In this document: in pieces, positions 51,025-60,200 of the stretch | How positions within the stretch are numbered: position 1 is the stretch's first letter | Layout of the letters: each line of letters begins with the position of its first letter | NCBI GenBank assembly: GCA_008711295.1 | Contig: VUYV01000044.1 | Coordinates: 2,279,247 to 2,343,246 of the forward strand | Direction: 5' to 3' | Source: Anarhynchus alexandrinus | Taxonomy: Eukaryota > Chordata > Aves > Charadriiformes > Charadriidae | Length of the DNA: 64,000 bases | The notes under the pieces: generated by a model | What the model was told of the DNA's origin: nothing | The model's input: the letters and a program-made list of their open reading frames with translations, nothing else | Databases searched by the model: none | Program-made: the position numbers and the translations under genes

Positions 51025-52244
51025 TTGCTTTTAAATCCAGTTTTTATCTTTAATGTGGCATCAGAAATATATTTTTTTTTCTATTTGCATCTCCTTTTCA
51101 TCACTATTGCCAATGCTCATTTTCCAATCTGCAGCTTCTTGTGTTCCTGAGCCAGCTGAATTCCTCTGTCAGGTCGATTCCAACCATCCAGTTGCTGTAA
51201 AGCTCCTCATGAGGCCAACTCCACACACCCACTAAAGCGAAAACAACCCCTGATGGCTGCAACTGCTCTCTAGCTGATTAGGCAACAAAAGGTCTAGCAA
51301 ATCAGGGCACTTCCATGCTGGCCCCCTTTCCCAGCCATCCATGAAGATGCTGATTCTCTCTGTAGGATTAGGTCTCTCAAGCGTGTGAACCCATGCACCA
51401 TTCTTCACCACAGCTGCACTCTTCTTCTTCCACCAAGGACTTTGTTTTGCATTGCACTGCATCCATCACCGAAGATGCTTCATTGCAGTGGAACTTCAGT
51501 GATTCTGTAGCATTTAGGGTTTAAGGCTATCTCATAATCTCAATCCTGAAGTGCCTTGGAGCAAGGATTTTTGATATCTGTATATCAGATTAAATTTTCT
51601 GTTGCACATTGACAAACTGCAGTTTGGTTTCTCACACTCTTGTATTCCTCTTATCCTCAGTTTACCTCCTCTTCAGCACAAAGTCCAGCCTCTAGAGCAT
51701 CATCTGTTCTCATTAGGAGACAAGGTCAAATGGACCATTTACTTCACATAGATTAGAACTCACAGAAGGGATTACTCTGCAGTGAAGTGATACCACCTCT
51801 CTAACGTTTTGGAAAGAAGCTGTCCTCATTAAAAAGATGTCAAGCATTCTCCCCAACAGATTCAACATTAAGCCGTAATAAAGAAGTCTTTCTGCCCTAT
51901 TGTTTAACACACTCGTGTGTGAATATTTTAATGTCTCTTTCTCTAACTATGAATAAACACAGAAAGAACAAGCCAAGATCAGGAATCATTTTTCTGGAGC
52001 ACTGCAGATCCAAGGTGGTCTAAAATTCTCTACCTGAATTCTTAGCATGCACAAAATCCCGCAAGTTTTAACAGAATCGGATGAATCAGCATTTCTCTTT
52101 AGCCTAAGCCCCCAGCTCACAAATGGGTTCTCCACACTTACATTCCTTGAGAAACCTGGTCCTGAAGACATACTCAAAGCACCAGTAGACCACATTCTGA
52201 AAACAAGGAAAGGAGCTGTGGATGGGAATCACCTTCCAACTAAT
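51025..52244. other. Intergenic, no gene seen
   Basis: Short open frames without domains; no repeat recognised. Confidence 0.5.
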
Positions 52245-52365
52245 GCTTCAGTGGTTAGACCTCTTACTACACCAGGATGTGGCAGACCTGTGTTCAACTC
52301 TTGCCTCTGCCTGAGGGAAACACAACCTTTACATCTCAGCAGTGTCCTAACCATGAGATCACAGA
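52245..52365. mobile_element. Degenerate tRNA-like inverted element
   Basis: The left half reads CAGTGGTTAGACCTCTTACT, then GGATGTGGCAGACC and TGTTCAACTC. This resembles a tRNA-derived segment: a GTGGTTAG-type A box and a GGTTCAAATCC-type B box, both decayed. The right half contains ACATCTCAGCAGTGTCCTAA and CCATGAG, which reverse-complemented repeats the GGTTAG...GATGT pattern of the left half. Such head-to-head elements occur in reptile and bird genomes. A 189-codon open frame crossing this region (52,047-52,616) is accidental. Confidence 0.45.
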
Positions 52366-54599
52366 GCCTGGTGTGTCGATCTTTCAGCCTCCCTTACATA
52401 TGTGAAACTGTTTTGCACCAGCAGGACCAGAATCTGACTGTCCTTTCCACTGAGTTGCCTAAGACTTGGGCTATAGTAACTTTGTCCTTAACCCATGTTC
52501 ATTACATCATTTTTTCTCTTTCTATAAAAAAGCGATCTGGTTTGTGCATCTCACTCCTGAAGATGGCTCAGATCTGTGAATTCGGAGATATGTACTTTCC
52601 TGAACCCTTGACTTAGATGTGTAAACCTCTCAGAAATATATGAACTAAAATATTTAGTAGTTTGCTATTTCTGTTACTTTCTATCGCAGTCTCTCATCCT
52701 GAATCTCCACTAAGCATGCTATCTTTTTTAAGTTCCGTTCTTAACCACTTACCTCTTCAGGGATCTTTAAAGTTAGGTGAGCCTGAATATTAATTTATGT
52801 ATGCAACCTCAGTATTAAAAAATTACAGGCTAATGTACATTTTTATCACAGAAATCGTAACAAGTTAGAATATACCAGGCTTGATCCTGACCTTGCATAC
52901 AGTAATATAAATCAAGAATAATTTTATCACATTAAAACTGATGCTAACATCAGAACAAAACCAGAAGCAAAACAATCTATTTATAGCATATGACAATTTC
53001 CAATCGCACTGGATTTTGCTCATGAACTTACAGGTACTTCAAAGTAACCAAGGTATAACATGTGAACTGTTAGAGCCTCATGTGATGTAATATTAGTAAG
53101 AGGAACATCAAGACAGAACTGAACCTTCCACAGTAACAATACTGAATGCTTAACTACAACAAAAGAGAAAATCAGAACAAGGAATGGCTAAGATGTAACA
53201 CCAAAAGGACATACTAGAAGACCCAAGTCTGAACTCTGTTTCACACAAGATCATATTTCTGCTAAATAAAGATACAAATATGTACAGTGCAATAGCATTA
53301 AGTGTGCTGAATGTGAATGACAAGCTTCCCAGTTATACACTGGAGATGCAGCCTGCTAGAACGGGCTTAATGTAACTATAAAGTTGCATTCAAAAAACAG
53401 TGAAGGAACAACATGTATCATATTTGCAGACACTTCAATGGAGATTATGACATTGGCTGTTTTAAACTAGGTCATCTCAAAATGCTGAATATTGTTAGCA
53501 GAAAGGCAAATTAAATACTTCAACTTGATTAGACTGAATAAGTCATTTTATGGGTTTCAAATGAATTAAAAATAATAGAGTTAGTTTCATTGTTCTGCTA
53601 ATGTTCATTTTTAAACTCAAGGCCAGGCTGTTTCACATTGTTTTGTGGGTAGCTACAGCCTAGTGTATATTAGAGGACAAATGAAAATTATTACAAACCC
53701 CTACAACCCTTACAAAGAAAAAGGTGGGGTGTTTACCCCTACTCAGCAGGAGGAATTCCAGAATTCTCACCTTCAGAATGCACTCGATGGTTCCATAGTG
53801 GCCTATGTGCCCTTTATATTGCTGCAGCACCACAAGGTGCCAAAGAGATAAAGCTTATTATTTGACATAAACTAGTATCTAACTGCATATTGTAAGGATC
53901 TCATTTTTTTAGCTATGGATGTCATTGCATGTACTATTGCTAAAATTGTAGGTAAAAACAAAGCCAAAAGATTTCAATAGCTTATACAGCAATTAGCTGT
54001 GCTTTTCTGAAATAGGAGACACAATGTGTATCACTGCTGCAAATTGTTTTTTACTTTTTTTATATAGGCATATATAGGTAAAATGAAGTATTTATAATGT
54101 AGTCTATCCACTCCAAAATTTCCAGTTATTTAATAAAATCATTCATTGAACCAGACCAATACATTTTAAAATGTTACTGGCCACACATATTTCAAGTGTG
54201 ATAGACAGATTTATGAAGAAATGGAAGAATTTCTTCTTTTCTGGGTTACTCTGAAATCGTCAGCTGAATATCAACTTGTTCAGGGCAATATATGAGTTTT
54301 TGTCATTCAAGGCAATTATTTCTGTGACAACAGTACACACTTAGCAGAATATATTGCTGATGAATCATTGACTGAAGAATTTGTACTGATGTTATTTATT
54401 ATGCCCATTCAGGTGACATAAGCATAAAAGAGTGTATGCTATCTTCCTTTATAAAATGCTTGTGCACTGCAGTAATTCAGTTGCATTTAGCTGTAGCATC
54501 ACAAGCTTTGACCTCTTCTAGGTAGGATCAGATTTATGCCTGCATGAAAAATGGCCATCCACAGAAACTGCTCTTTTGTGACATTATAAAGACTCAGTA
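52366..54599. other. Intergenic, no gene seen
   Basis: AT-rich DNA without recognisable genes or repeats. Confidence 0.5.
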
Positions 54600-55163
54600 T
54601 GCGTTGTGGTTTCAGAGTTAACTTTTTTACTGGCAGCTGGTACGGTGCTACGTTTTGGATTTGGAATGAGAAACACCTTTGATAGTGCACTGGTGTTTTA
54701 GGCAGTGTGTTGCTACGCAGTCAAGGCCTTTTCCACTCCTCGTGTCGCCCCGCCAGTGAGTAGGCTGGGGGTGCACAGGAAGTTGGGAGGACACACAGCT
54801 GACCCCAACTGACCAAAGGACTATTCCACACCATGTGATGTCATACTCAGTGTGTAAAGCTGAGGGAAGAAGGAAGGGGGGGGACGTTGAGAGCAATTGT
54901 CTTCCCAAGTAACCGTTTCGTGTGATGGAGCCCTGCTTTCCTGGAGATGGCTGAACACCCGCCTGCCCATGGGAAACAGTGAATTAATTCCTTCCCTGCT
55001 TTGCTTGTATGTGCAACTTTTGCTTTACCTATTAAACTGTCTTTATCTCAATCCACGAGTTTTTCCTCACTTTGACTCTTCCGATTCTCTCCCCCACCCA
55101 AAATGGGGAGAGTGAGCGAGCGGCTGTGTCGTTCTAGCTGCTGGTTGGGGTTAAACCATGACA
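54600..55163 (+). mobile_element. Solo LTR of an avian endogenous retrovirus
   Basis: About 560 bp match, block by block, an LTR family common in birds. The start is TGTGGTTTCAGAGTTAACTT; then come ACTGGCAGCTGGTACGGTGC, GGCTGGGGGTGCACAGGAAG and CCTGCTTTCCTGGAGATGGC. The closing part is GAGCGAGCGGCTGTGTCG followed by GGTTAAACCATGACA. A polyadenylation-type ATTAAA lies at 55,031. The heptamer CAGTATG is present at both edges (54,595-54,601 and 55,162-55,168) and includes the target duplication plus terminal TG/CA bases. No gag, pol or env sequence is nearby, so this is a solo LTR. It has the same orientation as PTPN1, about 2.1 kb upstream of its start codon. Confidence 0.9.
55031..55036 (+). 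terminator. LTR polyadenylation signal ATTAAA
   Basis: ATTAAA, the commonest variant hexamer, lies in the R region of the solo LTR and is followed by a T/G-rich stretch. It could stop transcripts running toward PTPN1, or end transcripts started in the LTR. Confidence 0.5.
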
Positions 55164-55168
55164 GTATG

Positions 55169-56469
55169 GAATCACTGAAACACAGCAAGACTGTTCATAA
55201 TTCATGACACTGAAATAACAGGGAAAGGGGAAAGCAGCAAAGCTGTCAAATTTGTCTTTATGTCCCCAGGTCCAGTAGGTTAAAAATTCACCACCTGGAC
55301 TCAAGATAAGTATACCAGCTCAGAGCAGCCAGATTGGGAGAGTAGATGCAGTCCCCCATCCATTGCTTTTAGAAATACAGAAGCGGGTCTCAATAGGTGG
55401 AAACCCTTTCATTCATGGGACTAACACTGCATCTGTCTAGTTCCAAAAATCAGGTCAAGAGAAAGCCCATGCAGTAAGAAAGGCAAAAAATCTTTTTAAT
55501 ACCATCTGCTAATGCCTCTATGCGACATGCAGCAGCTGACTAGAGAATAATGTTTCATTGTTTACCTAGGTTAAGTTGTTTAAGACACTTTCCACAGCTT
55601 GCCTTTACTGTGGGCATTACTACTGACCCTCACCCAAAATTCTGGGCCCCTCAACTCACATCTCTGACTAGTCCTCTCTTCTCAGAGAGCATTCATTTGC
55701 ACTTAAGTAGTCTAATAAGCAAGCCTCAAACAGGGTGGCATTCTAGGGCTGAACACTGAAAGGGAGCCTCTTTCAAAGACTGCATGATAGAATGATTAGG
55801 AAAAGCAATGGAAAAGCTAGCAGGAACAGCTAAGTCGTACAAGGGCTACCTCTAAGCTATGAAATACTTGGTCTTCTGTGACATTGATACATCTTGCTTG
55901 TTGAAAACTCTACCACTCTCGCTGCCTTCAATCCATGCTGGGATTAGGGTATTTATAATCAAATTCACTCATGAAAAATGTTGATCCTACAAACCCACTC
56001 ACACAACCTTATTTTGGGTCAGCATTCATGCTGCAGAGATACTAGATATGCCAAGCCTGCACCAGCCCTCAGAAGCAGTAGTATGTTCTAAAAGCCTGGG
56101 AAACTGTAATCTAATGAACAGAAGCTGGCTAATATGAGATATGTATGCTAAAACTTCATTCGGCATTGCCTTTTGAGAAGAGTGGGAGAGAATGACAAAT
56201 GTTTACCTCCTGGGATAGGACTATAGCATGTTGATAGTAATGGAGATTTCAGAGTAGTAATCCGTGAGCCGAGGACAGATAATCAAATTCCATTTAGAGC
56301 TTGTCACATCCCACTTTCCTTTAAATCAAAGGGTATGGGATAACTTACAGAAATACATTTCATTCTGCAGACTGTGTAAAAGCAAAAAATAAATTCTCCG
56401 TCTTCTGACTACAGTAAGAGAGCATACAGTTGTCTTGCCCACCTCTGAAGCAAGCACATGCACACACAT
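55169..56469. other. Proximal upstream flank of PTPN1, no gene seen
   Basis: Ordinary AT-rich sequence between the solo LTR and the CpG island. I see no exon or repeat I can name. Confidence 0.5.
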
Positions 56470-57118
56470 CCCAGTACCCTGCACTGCCAGATCGGGCACC
56501 TGCTGCCAGACCGCCGTTTGCCTTACAGCCCTTCCTCTGCAATCAGATGGCCGCCTGAGAATTTTAAGAATTTCTGACCCTCTTGCCGCAGACGAAGAGC
56601 TTGAAAACACGATTCAAGCACCCCCTCACGGCTCAGAAACCAGCAGACGCCAGCCTGGGGCCCGAAGAGCTACAACCAATGGTTCTCGTTGCTCTTTCCC
56701 CAGCCAGACCCCGTTCCGAGCACAAGCCGGGGCTCCTCGCTGCCACCTCCAACCTGCGGCCCCACAGCCCTGCCGAGGCCGCCCTACCTGTCAGTGCGGC
56801 CCCCGGCGGGACGGCCGGGATGGCGGCGCGGGTGCTGAGGGGGAGGAGGTACCCCAGCCCGCCCCGTCTGCCGCCGACAGCGGCGCTCTGCCAGACTGCC
56901 GCCTCAGGGGGCTGAGGGGACGGGCGGGCAGCGGCTCCCACAGCCCCGCCACAGGGCGCTCGCGCCCGCCGCGACCGTTAACAGACCGTTGGCGCCGCGC
57001 GCCACCCGCGCGCCCCCTCCTCCCGCCGCCTCGCGGGCCCCCGCGGCTGCGGGCCGCCCCGGACGTCGCGTCGCCGGGGCGGGCTGCGTAGTTCCGGCGG
57101 GGAGAAGGGAGGGGTGAC

Positions 57119-57229
57119 ATGCAGAGCGGGCAGCCGCGGCCTCGGGAGCAGCTGGAGCCGGAGCCGGAGCTGCCGGAGCGGCGGACGGGAGCGGCGCTGG
57201 GGGGCCAGGCCTGGCGCGGCGTCCCCACC
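57119..57229 (+). other. PTPN1: PTPN1 5' leader with in-frame upstream ATG
   Basis: From an ATG at 57,119 the frame runs 37 codons without a stop straight into the PTPN1 start codon. The nearest upstream in-frame stop is TAG at 57,089-57,091, so this is the only possible in-frame AUG extension. The context (GACATGC, G at -3) is moderate. The encoded segment is rich in Pro, Glu, Arg and Gly, with an acidic LEPEPELPE stretch. It is probably 5' untranslated leader. Translation as an N-terminal extension is possible. Confidence 0.5.
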
Positions 57230-57292
57230 ATGGAGATCGAGAAGGAGTTCCACCGGCTCGACCAGGCCGCCAGCTGGGCCGCCATCTACCAG
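57230..57292 (+). CDS. PTPN1: PTPN1 (PTP1B) coding exon 1
   Basis: This exon encodes the first 21 residues of protein tyrosine phosphatase 1B, the endoplasmic-reticulum-anchored enzyme that dephosphorylates the insulin and leptin-pathway (JAK2) receptors and kinases. The start ATG sits in a near-ideal context (CCCACCATGG, A at -3, G at +4). The peptide reads MEIEKEFHRLDQ followed by AASWAAIYQ. The SWAAIYQ ending is diagnostic for PTPN1 as opposed to its paralogue PTPN2, and the whole matches the avian protein as I remember it. In the known structure these residues form the N-terminal helix. Tyr20, part of the second phosphotyrosine pocket, is conserved. The exon ends exactly after codon 21 with the donor CAG|GTGAGG, in phase 0 as in mammals. 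The catalytic domain and C-terminal membrane anchor lie in later exons outside this window. An in-frame ATG upstream at 57,119 is discussed among the findings. Confidence 0.94.
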
Positions 57293-60200
57293 GTGAGGGG
57301 CAGCCGCCCGGCCCGGCTCTGCCCCCAACCCCGGCGCTGAGGCGGGGGGAGCGCCCCTTCCCTCACCCCCTCTCTGCTGCCGCCTGCTTCTGCCCCCCAC
57401 CCCCGCGACGTGCCGAGGGCCCTGCAGGGGGGAGCGCTGCCCTCCGCCTCCCCTCTCCCTGGGTGGGACCGTTCCCTTCCCCGGCGCCCCGCTGCGCCCT
57501 CCTTCCCCTTTCGCCCGGCGCTGAGGGGGCAGAGGGAGGCCCTGCTCGGCCCCCTTCACCCTCTGAGGAAGCGCCTCTCCTCCTTCTCCCCGCCGAGCAG
57601 AGCCCCTCACCTCCTTCTCCCCGGGACTCGCGTGGGCTGTGCCGGGGGAGCCCGCTCCGCTCCGTTCCGCGGCGGGGCGGGGGCCTCCAGCTGCGCTCCC
57701 GGGCCCCGGCGGGTCTGCCCGGGGCGGGAGCGGGGCAGCACCCCCGCGCTGCCGAGCGAGCCCGCGGTGAGGAGGTGCCTCTGCGAGATCCCTCAGCCGC
57801 CCCCCGCTTCGCGCTCCAGGCTCCGCTTGGAGCTAAGCATGGACATAAGTTCCCGATAACCTTTTAAAACTGCCCCCTTCCTAACCTTGAGGGAGTAAAT
57901 CTAAGTATCGTATTCGTCTTTTTTTTTTTTTTAACAGAAAAACAGTAATGGGCAGCATTGCATGCATCTAGCTTTTCAGCTGCTTTAATAATAGAACTGA
58001 GCCTGAAAACAGCTTGTTAGTAATACTTGTGCAATTATCTGTTACTATTTTTTATTATTTCGTTTACTGCATTTAGATTTTTTGTGACATTTTAAAAAAC
58101 CTGTGGCAAATGAGATTGCTTGTAAGAATGAATATTTGCTGACAGGATCCAGTTTCACATATACAAGCAACGGAAATTAGGGCTTTTCTCTTTAAAAAGA
58201 TCTTTATGCATTTATCCAAAATGAAGTTTTAAGAGAAGATGAAGTACATGAATGGTTGGGAGGGTGTGTTCAGTCAGATCAGGCAGCATTACTGTAAAAT
58301 CCATTTGAACATTTAAGCTGGTATATTGCATATACTAATGAGTTTAAAGTTTGTATTTGCAACATAGAAGTTGAGCTTTGCTTCACTTTCACTATGAATT
58401 TCTCTGGCAATAGATATTTAAAAGAAGGAGTGGAGTTTTTATAAAAGCAAAATAAATGAACTCCAGTTTCAGAATCACAGCAGGCAAGTTTTAAAAGTAG
58501 TAGCTTGCAGAATGAACATCTCCAGTTCTTTGGCAATTAGAGAATAAGCATGAGATTTTGAGCGTCCTTTTCAGAAGGTCCATTTTTTGTTAGAGCATTT
58601 CATTTCCTGCAGAGTTTCAGGATTGTATCAGTTGAAAGTCATGTGCATATATATGACGTTATGTTTTTGCTAAACTGTTCTTGACGATTTGGTATGTTGC
58701 AGGCTTAGTGCTCAGGAAATGATTTTGAGTAATATAGCTCTGTAATGGAGGTAGTGTATTTCTATGGGTGCAATTTAATTACAGAAGTGAAATGTATAAG
58801 GAGAATGAGGGACTGTGGCATCTTTTCAATGTGGGATCAGCATTCAGTGATATTTTTGTCCTACTTTCTTTGAATGCTGTGACTCAGTAGGCTGCTCAGA
58901 CTGTGGCACAGCACGAGGTTTGATTGAGGACTAAAATTCAACTAAAAAAAAAGAGTAAAGTGATTCTTTGATTTGCATCCAACTATTGACAAGCATGAGA
59001 GGTGGGTTTCTTCCTTTTTTTTTTTTTTCTTTTTTCTTAAGATTGATTTGTAAGTATGTCCATCTTTGTCATGTAACTCAGTTTCTCAACTACATCCTGC
59101 TTTTAAATATCAGCTGTTGAAAGTGACATCTTGGCAGATCATGTACCTCTGGAAGAACAATGTACTTCACTATAATCCGTGCTTTTGATTTCTGGGCTGT
59201 GACATTTACAATGCAATTGTCCTACAAATACCAATCTTTTCCTGAAGAATGGAGTAAGTAGAATAATGTATGGTTTTGGTGCAGAAAAAAGTCTTCCCCC
59301 AAGTTAATTTTCCCACAGGCATCTAGTATCTAGGTGTTATGATTGTAACTGCTAAAATCCAAAAATGTTCACCAGTATTCTGAGTGAAGCATAATACAAT
59401 TTACTAACAGTCATTTCCTCTTGTTTCTTGGCTAAATCTATTATCTAGAGATACAGAACTGCGCAGCATCTAGGGGAGGAATTATGAATACTACAGGGAG
59501 GTGAAGCTAATCAGAAGGATGGCTACAAGGAGGCTTGTCTGGGTACCACGTGACTTTGCAGGGTTAAAATTGTCCAAGCTTTTTTTTGGACAAGGGGAAG
59601 CTATGTTCAGCTATGATAATAGCTCAGTTGTGAAAGAATAAAATTTAGATTATTTTTGTTCAGTGTAAATAATCACAGGATGGAGACAAATACATTTCAA
59701 AATGAAGACCTTGTGTAGGTGTTATTGTGACAATCATGTCTTGGGCACTGCATGTGTAGTGGAACTATTTTCTGCTATAGCTGGTCAAAACAGGGTGAAC
59801 ACTGATGAAGTTCTCTGTGTTTTGTTGCATTTGGTTGTTTGTTTGTTTTTGGGTTTTTTTAATGCCCAGTACAGTCCATTATTTTCATCTAGATTTACTT
59901 GCTGCAAGAACTATGAGCTGTGAGATCACGTAAAGGCTGTTCAGAGACCCAGTAGATAAAAAGGACTGGTCTGGCTCTGGCCATTGCTTGTATTTTAGAG
60001 AAACATACTTAGAAGATAACTAATAAAATGAGACGTTATCTAAGCATAAGAAGTGCCCATTCAAATTAAAGTCCTTTTCCATAGAACAAGAAGTTAAAGG
60101 AAAAAGGACAGGAGGTTAAGTGCGAGCTTTGCAATGTAATACTGTGGTAAAGGTATGCAACAGAAGAGAAATGCTTAAGGGTAAGTGAATGATAGGCACC

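Larger units (their letters stand above)
56470..57840. promoter_or_regulatory. PTPN1: CpG island of the PTPN1 promoter
   Basis: G+C content and CpG density jump here relative to the whole window, peaking at about 56,900-57,750. This is the classic housekeeping-type vertebrate promoter pattern. Motifs near the expected start include a GACGTC palindrome (57,062-57,067), an Sp1-type GGGGCGGG (57,076-57,083) and an ETS-type TTCCGG (57,092-57,097). No TATA box is apparent. Long open frames on both strands inside the island reflect the scarcity of AT-rich stop codons, not genes. The transcription start is probably between about 56,950 and 57,110; sequence alone cannot fix it. Confidence 0.85.

Noticed and set aside
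52047..52616. 189-codon open frame on the plus strand
   Set aside because: It crosses a tRNA-like repeat, has no recognisable domain, and its composition is like that of random translated non-coding DNA.
56435..57091. 218-codon open frame leading to the TAG just upstream of the PTPN1 leader
   Set aside because: It lies mostly in the CpG island, where stop codons are scarce. Its composition (Ala, Pro, Arg, Gly) is that of GC-rich DNA, and no domain is visible.
56791..57610. Minus-strand open frames of 164 and 210 codons in the CpG island
   Set aside because: They are low-complexity GC-rich shadows antisense to PTPN1 exon 1. A divergent transcript is possible, but nothing supports a protein.
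57410..57867. Plus-strand open frames of 149 and 134 codons downstream of exon 1
   Set aside because: They are intronic, in the GC-rich part of intron 1, in two overlapping frames of similar Pro/Ser/Arg composition, and without domains.
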